Positions 42,085 through 51,789 of a stretch of DNA of 64,000 nt are shown piece by piece. Location of the stretch: the NCBI GenBank assembly GCA_036654375.1, contig JAVVSD010000002.1, forward strand, positions 62,001 to 126,000, written 5' to 3'. This stretch comes from RZYX01 sp036654375. GTDB lineage: Bacteria > Bacillota > Clostridia > Oscillospirales > Acutalibacteraceae. The number at the start of each line of letters is the position of its first letter. Within the stretch, counting starts at the first letter, position 1. Position numbers and translations under genes: made by a program. Under the pieces are notes generated by a model, which worked only from the letters and a program-made list of their open reading frames with translations, did no database searches and had not been told where the DNA came from.

Positions 42085-44102
42085 GTTGGGCAACCTCATT
42101 GTGTGCTTTGTACGATGCAAATGCCAATCAAGCTGGTGAGCCTAAAAGTTGGAATGGAAATGAGCTAACATTGCTTCCCTTAGGATACGACACAATGAAA
42201 GCGCAGATTGAGATTACTATAGACAAATATGGTAATTTTATGCTTGCTCGTACAGTTGAGAAATGTGAGTCAGTGACAATTGTTCCGTACCCTGAGCGCA
42301 GAACCAATGGCTTAAAACCCCTTCCATTATTTGACAAACTTCAATTTATTGCTGGTGATTTTTTGGATGAAATAACTATAGATTTTAAAGAAAAGTCAGA
42401 GAGCAAAAAAAGGCAAAAATACATAGATGGCTATAATCTTTATTATAAAGAATTAGAAGAATGGTGCTTATCCGAATATAGCCACCCAAAAGTTAAAGCT
42501 ATTTTTGACTATATTTCAAAGAAAAGCACCATTAAGGATTTGATAGCTGAAAAAGTTTTAATCAAAGATAGTAACGGAGTATTATATGATACACAAAAAA
42601 TTCAAGATGTAAATATTAGTAATGCCTTTGTTCGCTTTCGTGTTTATTCAATCGATGATGATAAATATGGGTCTGCAGTGTGGCTTGATAAGGAAGTACA
42701 GAATAGCTTTATTAATTATTATTTATCAACAATTAAAAAGCCAGAAAATAAAACAGATATCTGTTTTATAGCTGGAACGGAACATTCATTTGCGAATACA
42801 TATCCAGTCAAAATTCGCGGTGAATGGGATACAAAGGCAAGCTTGATTTCTTCAAACGATGATAAAAACTTTACTTATCGCGGTCGTTTTGAAACAAAAG
42901 ACAAAAAGAACAACTTCAATGAAGCATTGTCCATTGGTTACCAAACATCTCGAAAGATACATAATGCACTAAAATGGGTTATTCGCAGGCAGGGGTATGT
43001 GCACGACGGCTTGTGCATCGTTGCATGGGAAAGCAACTTAAATGATATGCCAAATTTTTATGATAATGCTGCAACGATGATTAAAAATTTTGAAAGTGAA
43101 AAAAAAGTGGAACACACTTCCGATGATATCCTGTTTAAAGAAGAAAAAGTTAAAAAGAATTATACCAATTACAAGTCTGCAAAAGATTTAAATATGGCAA
43201 TAGATGGATATTATAAAAAGCTGAATGATACATCTTTAATGGTAGTTATCTCGCTTAACAGTGCAACTCCTGGCCGTCTTGCCATGACCTATTATAAAGA
43301 ACTGGAAACATCTCGTTATCTTGAAAATATTCGTGCATGGCAGGAAAGCTGTTGTTGGCGACACGAGTATTTTAAGGACAATAACACTTATCAATATGAA
43401 GGCATGGCTTCAATAAACGAAACAGTAAACTCAATTTATGGTTCTGAACTAAATAAAAAATTAACTTTGCAAAAAAGTGGTGACAAATCTCCCATGCTCA
43501 TTTCAATATTTGACCGTCTACTCCCCTGCATTATCGATAATGCGGCGATTCCGCGTGATATAGTTCGTAATGCAGTAGAAAAGGCATCAAATCCAATAGT
43601 CTATGAAGATGAGCATAACTACATTCGGGTACTTCACATTGCTTGCTCTTTAGTAAAACGATATTATTGGAAAAAAGGAGAGAAATTTTATATGAAACTT
43701 GACGAAAAATCTACTGATCGCAGCTATCTCTTTGGGCGTTTGCTGGCAGTTGCCGAAAAGGTTGAGCGTAGCACTTTTAAATATGGCGAAACGCGTATAA
43801 CCAACGCAGAACGGTATATGCAACAGTTTTCTCGAACACCCTTCCGCACTTGGGAGCTAATACGAATAAACACTCAAATTTATCTCAAACAGCTTAATCC
43901 AAGTAGCCGAGAGTATTACAAAAATCTTTTTGCTAAAATAACTGAGCTGTTTAACGATGGCTCTTTTGAGGAAAAGAAAGCACTCGATGGAAAATTTCTT
44001 CTTGGTTATGATTGCCAACGAACAGCGTTAAAATATAATAAAAATGATGACATTGATTGTGCTGATGACGAACTTAATAATACTGAAATGGAGGAAAATT
44101 AA
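42081..44102 (+). CDS. cas8c: Cas8c (Csd1), large Cascade subunit of type I-C
   Basis: Cas8c recognises the PAM and helps unwind DNA. The 673-residue product has the family landmarks: the FIAGTEHSFANTYPVKIRG-like segment near residue 230, YQTSRKIHNALKWVIRRQG, LNSATPGRLAMTYYKEL and the C-terminal FLLGYDCQR. ATG 42081 follows GAGGAGG inside the cas5c end. An internal start for a Cas11c subunit is usual in this family; I could not locate it with confidence. Confidence 0.93.
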   Translation: MSWATSLCALYDANANQAGEPKSWNGNELTLLPLGYDTMKAQIEITIDKYGNFMLARTVEKCESVTIVPYPERRTNGLKPLPLFDKLQFIAGDFLDEITIDFKEKSESKKRQKYIDGYNLYYKELEEWCLSEYSHPKVKAIFDYISKKSTIKDLIAEKVLIKDSNGVLYDTQKIQDVNISNAFVRFRVYSIDDDKYGSAVWLDKEVQNSFINYYLSTIKKPENKTDICFIAGTEHSFANTYPVKIRGEWDTKASLISSNDDKNFTYRGRFETKDKKNNFNEALSIGYQTSRKIHNALKWVIRRQGYVHDGLCIVAWESNLNDMPNFYDNAATMIKNFESEKKVEHTSDDILFKEEKVKKNYTNYKSAKDLNMAIDGYYKKLNDTSLMVVISLNSATPGRLAMTYYKELETSRYLENIRAWQESCCWRHEYFKDNNTYQYEGMASINETVNSIYGSELNKKLTLQKSGDKSPMLISIFDRLLPCIIDNAAIPRDIVRNAVEKASNPIVYEDEHNYIRVLHIACSLVKRYYWKKGEKFYMKLDEKSTDRSYLFGRLLAVAEKVERSTFKYGETRITNAERYMQQFSRTPFRTWELIRINTQIYLKQLNPSSREYYKNLFAKITELFNDGSFEEKKALDGKFLLGYDCQRTALKYNKNDDIDCADDELNNTEMEEN

Positions 44103-44103
44103 A

Positions 44104-45006
44104 ATGAGTATTTTGCAAAATAAGATTGACTTCGCAGCAATTATATCGGTGACTCGGGCAAACATAAATGGCGATCCTCTTAATGGGAATCGCCCTCGGG
44201 AGGATTATGATGGCTATGGTATTTTTTCTGATGTTGCTATCAAGCGAAAAATCCGCAATAGACTTCAAGATATGGGAGAGTATATTTATGTACAACCAGA
44301 TGGAAGAGAAAATGACATTAAGTTTGTTACATCTTTAAATGAAAACTATCACAATCTTAAAGACCGTGCAGCCGGAAATGTGGAGTTAAATAATGAGCTA
44401 AATAAAGGCAAGGAAGCAAATGCAGACAAATTTGCTAATATTGCCTGTAGCCAATGGATAGATGTGAGAGCATTTGGCCAAGTGTTTGCTTTTAAAAAGA
44501 AGGGCAATGAGGAAACTAATAATCAACTGTCCGTGGGTATTCGAGGACCGGTATCAATCCAGCAAGCAATAAGTGTTGACCCCATTGAAATTGTTGATAT
44601 GAGGATTACAAAAAGTGTAAACTCATCAAATGATAAAACAGGAAAGTCATCGGATACAATGGGCATGAAACATTATGTAAACTTTGGCTTGTATGTTATT
44701 CGTGGCAGCATTAATTGCCAGCTTGCTGAGAAGACTGGCTTTACCGAAGAGGATGCAGAAAAAATCAAAGAAGCCCTTTGCACTTTATTTGTTAATGATG
44801 CATCTTCCGCTCGTCCTGATGGTTCTTGCGAAGTATGCAGAGTGTATTGGTGGAAACATGACGAAAAAACGCCAAAAGAAACATCTGCAACAATTCAGCG
44901 TTCTCTACAAATTACTGCAAAAGTTGAAGAACCTCATTCTTTTTCAGATTATGAAATCCCCGACCCGAATACAATTTGTGTCCCTGAAATCATTAATTTG
45001 ATTTAA
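44104..45006 (+). CDS. cas7c: Cas7c (Csd2), Cascade backbone subunit of type I-C
   Basis: Cas7 polymerises along the crRNA. The 300-residue product begins with KIDFAAIISVTRANINGDPLNGNRPR, contains the SQWIDVRAFGQVFAF and GIRGPVSIQQA segments, TMGMKHYVNFGLYVIRG and DASSARPDGSCEVCRVYWW, all typical of Csd2. ATG 44104 follows GGAGG. In complete I-C loci cas4, cas1, cas2 and the array come next; here a terminator and unrelated genes follow. Confidence 0.95.
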   Translation: MSILQNKIDFAAIISVTRANINGDPLNGNRPREDYDGYGIFSDVAIKRKIRNRLQDMGEYIYVQPDGRENDIKFVTSLNENYHNLKDRAAGNVELNNELNKGKEANADKFANIACSQWIDVRAFGQVFAFKKKGNEETNNQLSVGIRGPVSIQQAISVDPIEIVDMRITKSVNSSNDKTGKSSDTMGMKHYVNFGLYVIRGSINCQLAEKTGFTEEDAEKIKEALCTLFVNDASSARPDGSCEVCRVYWWKHDEKTPKETSATIQRSLQITAKVEEPHSFSDYEIPDPNTICVPEIINLI

Positions 45007-45024
45007 TTATTATAACAAAAAACC

Positions 45025-45061
45025 CCAGCCACACCAAGTAATTATACTTGTCTGTGGCTGG
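45025..45061 (+). terminator. terminator of the cas operon
   Basis: CCAGCCACA (45025-45033) pairs with TGTGGCTGG (45053-45061), with an inner AAGTA/TACTT stem. The T-run after it (ATTTTT) is modest. Confidence 0.78.
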
Positions 45062-45163
45062 CTTTAAATTTTTCAAATTGAATACACTACTTAAAATTTA
45101 CTCGTTTTAATAAATTTCTAAGTTGCATTGTCTTTCGAATATAAATTTTTATTATATGCCCTT

Positions 45164-45202
45164 ATTTTAAAAAAATAAGCTATCGCAAAAAAGCAATAGC
45201 TT
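45164..45202 (-). terminator. terminator of the lipase-like gene
   Basis: AAGCTAT/ATAGCTT arms (45177-45183 and 45196-45202), followed on the minus strand by ATTTTTTT. Confidence 0.8.
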
Positions 45203-45217
45203 AAAATAAATATTTAC

Positions 45218-46222
45218 TTATTTTGCTTGTTCTGTCACTCTGCTATCAAATTTGGGAAATTTAAACTCTGGTGGGTTTCCATTTATTCCATTAAGAACCA
45301 TAATAGACCACTGGAGAACATTAAAATAGACTTGCTCTCTTATATCTTGAGTTTCATTAAGTATCTCATGCCTTGCATCAGGATAAAGCATTATAGATGG
45401 GCTGTGTCCAGCAGTTTCAAGGTTTGCACAGGTTGCTTCTACTCCAACACCAAACAGCCCTACAGGGTCTTTTGCACCGGAAATAAGAAATATCGGAAGG
45501 TCTGTTGGAACTTTATATGCCCAATCTCTTGCACAAGCTTGAACTGCAAATGAAAATATAGTTCTGCACTCTCCAAGTGTAAAAGGAACTCCACAATAAG
45601 GGTCATTCATATAATTTATAACATTTTCTTCGTTCATGCTTAACCAGTCACAGCTGGTTTGTGGATATTTTATACCTATGTTACTTGCCTTTGTGAATAG
45701 TTTCATGACAGCATCATATTTTTTATCTGCACCCAATTTTTCAACAATTAAATCAAGTGGTTTTTCCATAAAGGCAAAAGAAGTTGGGATTTCTCCTGTG
45801 CCACAAAAAATTACACCAGCCAAGTCCTCACCGAACAGGGCTGCATAAATTCTTGCACAAAAAGACCCCATGCTGTGGCCAAACATAAAGTAAGGTAAAT
45901 CAGGATATCTTTTTGACATAATATTATAAAGCTTATGCATATCATCAATAATTCTTACGCTGCCATCTTTAGGCATAACATTTAACTCTTCAATGCTTCC
46001 CGCTGATTTTCCATGGCCCAAATGGTCATTGCCACAAACTATAAAGCCATTTCCAGCAAGGAATCGTGCAAAGTCATCGTATCTTTCAATATGTTCTGCA
46101 ACGCCATGTGCAATTTGAAAAATGGCAATTGGAATAATTTCATCATCCTGCCAAATAAGACACCGTATTTTATGTTCACCTGTTGTAGACACAAAATAAG
46201 CTTCCTTGCGAGTTATAGACAT
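45218..46222 (-). CDS. alpha/beta hydrolase, monoacylglycerol lipase/lysophospholipase type
   Basis: The product (334 residues from ATG 46222, behind GGGGGT; an upstream in-frame TTG overlaps that site) has the Hydrolase_4 pattern: IAHGVAEHIERYDDFARFL, DHLGHGKSAG, nucleophile elbow GHSMGSF, Asp in SGAKDPVG and His in DARHEIL. No signal peptide. Expected to cleave acylglycerol or lysophospholipid esters; substrate unproven. It is monocistronic. Confidence 0.88.
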   Translation of the reverse strand: MSITRKEAYFVSTTGEHKIRCLIWQDDEIIPIAIFQIAHGVAEHIERYDDFARFLAGNGFIVCGNDHLGHGKSAGSIEELNVMPKDGSVRIIDDMHKLYNIMSKRYPDLPYFMFGHSMGSFCARIYAALFGEDLAGVIFCGTGEIPTSFAFMEKPLDLIVEKLGADKKYDAVMKLFTKASNIGIKYPQTSCDWLSMNEENVINYMNDPYCGVPFTLGECRTIFSFAVQACARDWAYKVPTDLPIFLISGAKDPVGLFGVGVEATCANLETAGHSPSIMLYPDARHEILNETQDIREQVYFNVLQWSIMVLNGINGNPPEFKFPKFDSRVTEQAK

Positions 46223-46311
46223 TTTGTTGACCCCCAACCTTTATTATATTAATTGATTATTGTACTAAAACTTTTCTAATTATAACACATATCACAACAC
46301 TTTGTAAATTA

Positions 46312-46340
46312 AAAAGACCTGTGATTTACACAAGTCTTTT
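46312..46340 (-). terminator. terminator of the permease gene
   Basis: AAAAGAC (minus 46334-46340) pairs with GTCTTTT (46312-46318) with inner TGTG/CACA pairing, followed by TTTTAAT. Confidence 0.8.
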
Positions 46341-46359
46341 ATCAATTTTAGCAAATATA

Positions 46360-47688
46360 TTAAACTTCAAATCCTGTTGACTTGTCCTCTATCTCACCAT
46401 CTTTTTCAAAAACATACTCATTTCCTGGAAGTATAGCATTAAGAACAATACCAGAAAGAGCAGCAATTGCAAGACCTGAAAGAGTAATTGTTATACCAAC
46501 AACGCTAAATGATACAGATGGAATTCCAATTGCACAAACAAGAATTATAGCTGCAATTATAAGATTTCTGCTTTTTGTAAAGTCAACCTTGTTTTCAACA
46601 AGATTTCTTGCACCAACTGCAGATATCATGCCGTAAAGAACAAACGAAACACCGCCAATTATTGGAAGCGGAATTGTGTTTATTACTGCTGCAAATTTCG
46701 GTGAGAAAGAAAGAATAATTGCAACACAGGCTGCTATGCGTATAACTTTTGGGTCGTACACTTTTGTGAGAGCAAGAACTCCCGTATTTTCTCCATAGGT
46801 TGTGTTTGCAGGGCCACCAAAGCACGCAGCCAATGTTGTTGCAAGACCATCACCAAGAAGCGTTCTGTGGAGTCCTGGGTCTTTAATGTAGTTTTTGCCT
46901 GTCGTTGCACCAATTGCAGAGATATCTCCGATATGCTCCATCATTGTTGCAAGTGCTATTGGAACAATGGCAACAATTGCTGTTAACGCAAGCGATTTAT
47001 CCGCAAAGGCATTAGTGATAAATGCCTCTCTGTGAAGTGGAAATCCAAACCACGCAGCTTCTCTGATTAAATTAAAATCAACAATATTAAGACAAACCGC
47101 AACAATGTAAGAAGTTACAATACCTATAATAATTGGAATGATTTTCATCATACCTTTACCAAATATATTGCAAATTATTATTACCGCAAGTGCAATAATA
47201 GCTATAAGCCAGTTTTTACTGCAGTTATTTACTGCTGTAGGTGCAAGAATAAGACCTATAGAAATAATTATTGGTCCAGTTACAACAGGCGGAAAAAATT
47301 TCATTACCTTATTAACGCCAAACGCTTTTATAAGACCAGCCAGCAAAACATAAACCAAACCTGCAATGGCGACACCAAGACAAGCATATGGCAACATTTC
47401 TTTATTTGCCGCACCATCAGCAAGCTTTGGTGCAACCGCCGCATATCCACCAAGGAATGCAAAAGATGATCCAAGGAATACAGGAACTTTCATTTTTGTG
47501 ATAAGATGGAACAGCAGTGTTCCTATTCCTGCCATCAAAAGTGTTGTCGCCACATCAATTCCTGTTATTATTGGTACAAGAACTGTTGCTCCAAACATTG
47601 CAAATGTGTGCTGAATACCAAGCAACAACATTTTTGGTATTCCAAGTGTTCTGGCATCATATATGCCAGCATTAGTTTTTTCACTCAT
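46360..47688 (-). CDS. uracil/xanthine permease (NCS2/UraA family)
   Basis: A nucleobase:cation symporter with about 14 membrane helices (442 residues). Family motifs: GIQHTFAMFGATVLVPI near the N-terminus, SSFAFLGGY, and the substrate-loop signature FGGPANTTYGENTGVLALT. The TTYGEN form is usual for uracil permeases (UraA/PyrP), but purine transport cannot be excluded. ATG 47688, eight bases after AAGGAG, is preferred to the ATG two codons earlier. A hairpin-T7 element lies in the leader. Confidence 0.88.
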   Translation of the reverse strand: MSEKTNAGIYDARTLGIPKMLLLGIQHTFAMFGATVLVPIITGIDVATTLLMAGIGTLLFHLITKMKVPVFLGSSFAFLGGYAAVAPKLADGAANKEMLPYACLGVAIAGLVYVLLAGLIKAFGVNKVMKFFPPVVTGPIIISIGLILAPTAVNNCSKNWLIAIIALAVIIICNIFGKGMMKIIPIIIGIVTSYIVAVCLNIVDFNLIREAAWFGFPLHREAFITNAFADKSLALTAIVAIVPIALATMMEHIGDISAIGATTGKNYIKDPGLHRTLLGDGLATTLAACFGGPANTTYGENTGVLALTKVYDPKVIRIAACVAIILSFSPKFAAVINTIPLPIIGGVSFVLYGMISAVGARNLVENKVDFTKSRNLIIAAIILVCAIGIPSVSFSVVGITITLSGLAIAALSGIVLNAILPGNEYVFEKDGEIEDKSTGFEV

Positions 47689-47713
47689 TTTCATTCTCCT
47701 TATAAAAATAGTT

Positions 47714-47762
47714 AAAAAAATAGCAACAAATCTTCAACTGAAGATTATGTTGCCAAATTATA
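47714..47762 (-). promoter_or_regulatory. -10 box and leader hairpin/terminator in front of the permease
   Basis: On the minus strand TATAAT (47757-47762) is followed by a strong hairpin, GCAACA+AATCTTCA against TGAAGATT+TGTTGC with one bulge (47723-47753), then TA and seven T, then the RBS. It looks like an attenuator. No PyrR-binding sequence or purine aptamer is visible. Confidence 0.6.
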
Positions 47763-47792
47763 TATAGAATAATTACAAATTAACAAATGATT

Positions 47793-47848
47793 AAAAAGCG
47801 AAGTGGTGCTTAGATTTTTTTCAGACAATATATTCACTAATACCACTC
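47793..47848 (-). terminator. probable terminator after phoR
   Basis: AGTGGT (minus 47842-47847) pairs with ACCACT (47802-47807), with a small inner TAG/CTA stem and long loop, followed by TCGCTTTTT. Confidence 0.55.
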
Positions 47849-47941
47849 CATATCTTCACAATATTTATTAATAAATATGATAACATATTATCAATGTAGT
47901 TTTCAACCTTATGTGATAAAAAATGTTAATATTTGTAGAAT

Positions 47942-49264
47942 TTATTCATTAAAAACAACACATACTTGTGTTCCTTTGTCAATCTCACTATGAATTGAAA
48001 TGTTTGCATTATGATTAAGTGATACATGCTTTACAATTGCAAGTCCAAGACCTGTTCCGCCAGTTTGTTTGCTTCTGCTCTTATCAACCCTGTAAAACCT
48101 TTCAAATATTCTTTCTTGATACTCCGTTGGTATTCCTATTCCAGTATCAGTCACGCTCAGAGAAACTATATCGTTTTCATTAGAAAGGCAAATTTTTACA
48201 TTTCCGCCCGGCTTGTTATATTTAATTGCATTATCGCAAAGATTATATACAAGCTCACTTAGCATTGACCTGTCACCAAAAACGACGCAGTTTTCCTCAC
48301 CTTCAACAAGGATAGAAATTTGGCTATGATTTGCGTTAAAGTCCAACAAATTTTTAATTTCAATTGCAATATCATAAAGATTAACTTTTTCAAATGTGCG
48401 AATTTTATCAATAGGTTCATCAAGCTCTGAAAGCTTGATTATATCTCCAATTAGGTTAATAAGACGGCCTGCTTCAGAGTGAATTTTACCTGCAAAGCAC
48501 TTGATATCCTCGTCCTTTGCAATTCCTGTTTCAATCATCTCTGCATAACCAGATATTGAAGTTAGCGGAGTTTTAAGTTCGTGTGAAACGTTTGCAGTAA
48601 ACTCCTGCCTTATTTTTTCATTTTCTCTCTTTTTACTTTGTTGGCGACTAATTGCTTTTGCAAATGGTTCAAGCTCTTTATATGGAACCTTTTCCTCAAT
48701 ATTATCAATATTTTCACCCATATCCTCTATTGGCTTCATTATATTTTTAGTTAGCTTTTTTGCAATAACTATTGAAATAAAAAGAATAAATAGTCCAATG
48801 CCAAGAAAGATAGGTATCGCTTTTCCAAATGCAGAATACAGAGTGTCAATATTTGTTGATACTCTTAAAATATTCCCATCACTAAGCTTTGTTGCATAGT
48901 AATAAGACTTGTATCCAAGAGTTTCTGATGTGCGTGTATCTTCACCATCACCATTTATAATTGCTGATGATATTTCTGGACGAGATAGATGGTTTTTAAT
49001 TTCCCCTTTTGCTGTGTTTTCAAAGATTACAGTACCATTAGAATTGATTATTGTAATTCTCAATTGTTTTATAGAAAGCTCTTTAAAGTCTTTTTCGTTA
49101 TCCATCTGCTCATACGCAACTTCAATAGCACGAGTACTGGTTTTAATATCATTTTCAATTCGAGTGTCAACTGCTTGATAAATCACAAAAACAGTGAATA
49201 GCCATGTTATTAGCATTGAAAAGACACCAATTAAAAGTAACTTAGAATTTATTTTTTCTTCCAT
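47942..49264 (-). CDS. phoR: sensor histidine kinase, PhoR type
   Basis: A 440-residue membrane kinase: helix at about 10-30, extracellular region to about 145, second helix at about 150-168, linker, then HisKA with SHELKTPLTSISGYAEM, N box LCDNAIKYN, DTGIGIP and GTGLGLAIVKH. Partner of the regulator 17 bp upstream. A phosphate-sensing role is inferred from the adjoining nptA and its PHO box. Confidence 0.87.
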   Translation of the reverse strand: MEEKINSKLLLIGVFSMLITWLFTVFVIYQAVDTRIENDIKTSTRAIEVAYEQMDNEKDFKELSIKQLRITIINSNGTVIFENTAKGEIKNHLSRPEISSAIINGDGEDTRTSETLGYKSYYYATKLSDGNILRVSTNIDTLYSAFGKAIPIFLGIGLFILFISIVIAKKLTKNIMKPIEDMGENIDNIEEKVPYKELEPFAKAISRQQSKKRENEKIRQEFTANVSHELKTPLTSISGYAEMIETGIAKDEDIKCFAGKIHSEAGRLINLIGDIIKLSELDEPIDKIRTFEKVNLYDIAIEIKNLLDFNANHSQISILVEGEENCVVFGDRSMLSELVYNLCDNAIKYNKPGGNVKICLSNENDIVSLSVTDTGIGIPTEYQERIFERFYRVDKSRSKQTGGTGLGLAIVKHVSLNHNANISIHSEIDKGTQVCVVFNE

Positions 49265-49281
49265 TACCTTTCCTCCATGCC

Positions 49282-49953
49282 TTACTCTTTATCCAGCTTG
49301 TACCCAACATTGCGAACTGTCTTAATAGCCAGACCACACTCACCCAATTTTTGCCTTAATGTTTTAATGTGCATATCAACCGTTCTGCTCTCACCCTCAA
49401 AATCTGTTCCCCAGACTTTTGACATAATCTTTTCACGAGTAAGAACGATGCCTTTGTTTGCTATCAAATATTTTAATAACTCATATTCTTTAAATGTGCA
49501 CTCACATTCGACCCCGTTAGCTTTTACTATATGGGTTTCATCATCAATCTCAATACCGAATGCTTTGAAGTTTGACTGAACTGGTGTATTGCCCGTACGC
49601 CTTAAAACAGCCTTTACTCGCGATATAAACTCCATTACTCCAAACGGCTTTGTTAAGTAGTCATCGGCTCCGCCGTCAAGACCTTTAACGGTATCAAGTT
49701 CGGTTGCCTTTGCAGTCACCATAATGACAGGAATGTTTTTGGTTGCATGGTCTTTTTTAAGCTTTTTAAGTATAGAAAGACCATCCTGCCCAGGCAACAT
49801 AATATCAAGTATTATAAGGTTAGGCAATTTTTCTTCACATCTTGAAAACAGTTGTTTTGAATTTTCGCATTCAGCTGTTTCATATCCACTATTTTTAAGT
49901 GCATATGATTCAAGTTGTCTTATATTTATATCATCTTCTAAAATATATATCAT
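49282..49953 (-). CDS. phoP: OmpR-family response regulator, PhoP/PhoB type
   Basis: A 223-residue regulator: receiver domain with the phospho-acceptor Asp in LIILDIMLPGQDG, Thr/Lys in MVTAKAT and LTKPFG, and a C-terminal winged helix (VWGTDFEGESRTVDMHIKTLRQKLG..IKTVRNVGYKL). Located between nptA and phoR in one transcript; the PHO box at 51796-51834 is the likely binding site, so the operon would be autoregulated. Confidence 0.88.
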   Translation of the reverse strand: MIYILEDDINIRQLESYALKNSGYETAECENSKQLFSRCEEKLPNLIILDIMLPGQDGLSILKKLKKDHATKNIPVIMVTAKATELDTVKGLDGGADDYLTKPFGVMEFISRVKAVLRRTGNTPVQSNFKAFGIEIDDETHIVKANGVECECTFKEYELLKYLIANKGIVLTREKIMSKVWGTDFEGESRTVDMHIKTLRQKLGECGLAIKTVRNVGYKLDKE

Positions 49954-49981
49954 AAAATCACCCTAAAACCAGTATAAGCAA

Positions 49982-51745
49982 TTATTTTAATAAAGACAAG
50001 CGATATTTATCTGAGAACAACTCATACTGCTTATCAAAATTAGTATCATTTGAATCACGAAGCTTTATAATATAATCATGTGTATTATAATTGTTTTCAT
50101 TAATTTGAATAAGGCAAATCGCTATATTTGAACAATGATCGGCAATTCTTTCATAGTTAGTTATAATATCTGAAAATACAAAGCCCATTTCAGTTGTGCA
50201 GTTGCCCTTGCGTAAGCGTTCAATATGCCTTGTCTTTAGCTGAGAATTAAGATTGTCGATAACTTGCTCAAGTGGCTCCACTTTCTTTGCAAGCTCAACA
50301 TCATCTTTAATAAAGGCATCAAACGCAATATTAACAATTTCCTTAACAGCTGAATACATCATGTTTAAATCTTCATAGGCTTCTTTTGTAAATACAAGTT
50401 TTTTTGTGTTAATTTCATTGGCTACCTCTGTGATATTAATCGCATGGTCACTAATTCTTTCAAAATCCCCAATGCAATGAAGCATTTTGGAAGTTATTCC
50501 GCTATCAACATCTGATAAATCTTTTCCGCTAAGTTTTACAAGGTATGTTCCTATCTTATCCTCATATTTATCAATCCTATCCTCGCCAAGTCTAACTTCC
50601 TCGGCTCTTGTTTCACTATAAACTTTCATTAAGGATAGTGAATTAAACAGATTATCTCTTGCAACTTCAGCCATTTGACAGGTTGTTAAAAAGCACTGTC
50701 TGACAGCAACACCTGGTGTTGCGAGCAAACGCTCATCAAGCAATTTAAGGTCTTCCTCTGGAGAATTTTCATCTGTTTTAATTGTAAGGCAAACAAGCTT
50801 CTCAATCTGTTTTGTAAATGGTAGCAGTACCAGAGTTGAGGATACATTAAATAATGTGTGAACTACGGCTATTCCAGCTGCATTAATAACATTATCTGCA
50901 AAAGCAAAACCTATAATAGCATCAAATGAATAATAAATAACAAGAAATAAAATTGTTCCTATTATGTTAAAATACAAATGTGCCATTGCAGCACGCTTTG
51001 CATTTTTGTTTGCTCCAATAGAAGACAACAAGGCTGTGACGCAGGTTCCAATGTTCTGCCCCATAATAATTGGAATCGCCGCTGAATATGTAATACTCCC
51101 TGTTGCTGACAAAGCTTGTAGAATGCCTACAGACGCTGATGAACTCTGGATTACACCAGTTACTATTGCGCCTGCTAAAACTCCTATAACAGGGTTTGAG
51201 AACAGCGTGAGTATATTTGTAAATTGTGGAACATCTTTAAGTGGTTCAACAGATGATGTCATTGTGAACATACCAAACATCAGCACTGAAAATCCTAATA
51301 GTATTCCACCAATATCTTTTTTTCTCTGACTTTTAGAAAACATCAATAATATAATGCCAACAAGAGCAAGAATCGGAGTAAAGGCAGTTGGATTAAGCAG
51401 TTGAATTGCAATACTATCTCCTTTAATGCCTATTAAGCTAACTAACCAAGCAGTAACAGTTGTACCGATGTTTGCACCCATTATTATGCTAATTGCTTGA
51501 TTTATCTGCATTATACCTGAATTTACAAAACCAACAACCATAACTGTGGTTGCCGAAGAGCTTTGAATAACGCCTGTAACAGCTGCGCCAAGCAAAACGC
51601 CCTTATATTTGTTTGATGTAAGTTTTTCGAGGACTGTTTTTAGCTTTCCACCAGAATTCTTTTCAAGTCCCTTTCCCATTGCATCCATACCATATAGGAA
51701 GAGTGCAAGTCCGCCAATAAATGTTAGTATTGCGAAAATGTCCAT
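49982..51745 (-). CDS. nptA: Na+/phosphate cotransporter with C-terminal PhoU-like domain
   Basis: A 587-residue protein. The first about 310 residues are membrane helices with two inverted Na/Pi-cotransporter repeats, each carrying a GVIQSSSAT/S motif (GVIQSSSATTVMVVG and GVIQSSSASVGI). The last about 230 residues form a PhoU-like helical bundle. Imports phosphate with sodium. ATG 51745 follows GGAG. Directly downstream lie phoP and phoR. Confidence 0.92.
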   Translation of the reverse strand: MDIFAILTFIGGLALFLYGMDAMGKGLEKNSGGKLKTVLEKLTSNKYKGVLLGAAVTGVIQSSSATTVMVVGFVNSGIMQINQAISIIMGANIGTTVTAWLVSLIGIKGDSIAIQLLNPTAFTPILALVGIILLMFSKSQRKKDIGGILLGFSVLMFGMFTMTSSVEPLKDVPQFTNILTLFSNPVIGVLAGAIVTGVIQSSSASVGILQALSATGSITYSAAIPIIMGQNIGTCVTALLSSIGANKNAKRAAMAHLYFNIIGTILFLVIYYSFDAIIGFAFADNVINAAGIAVVHTLFNVSSTLVLLPFTKQIEKLVCLTIKTDENSPEEDLKLLDERLLATPGVAVRQCFLTTCQMAEVARDNLFNSLSLMKVYSETRAEEVRLGEDRIDKYEDKIGTYLVKLSGKDLSDVDSGITSKMLHCIGDFERISDHAINITEVANEINTKKLVFTKEAYEDLNMMYSAVKEIVNIAFDAFIKDDVELAKKVEPLEQVIDNLNSQLKTRHIERLRKGNCTTEMGFVFSDIITNYERIADHCSNIAICLIQINENNYNTHDYIIKLRDSNDTNFDKQYELFSDKYRLSLLK

Positions 51746-51789
51746 TTGACCACTCCTGATATTTTTTACCTACCTATTAAATTGTATAT

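Noticed and set aside
45007..45217. Possible CRISPR array after cas7c
   Set aside because: Only two terminator hairpins are found; there is no repeated 30-37-bp unit with spacers.
47689..47941. Purine riboswitch or PyrR attenuator before the permease
   Set aside because: Neither the GTTTCTACC aptamer core nor a PyrR-binding consensus is present, only two hairpins.
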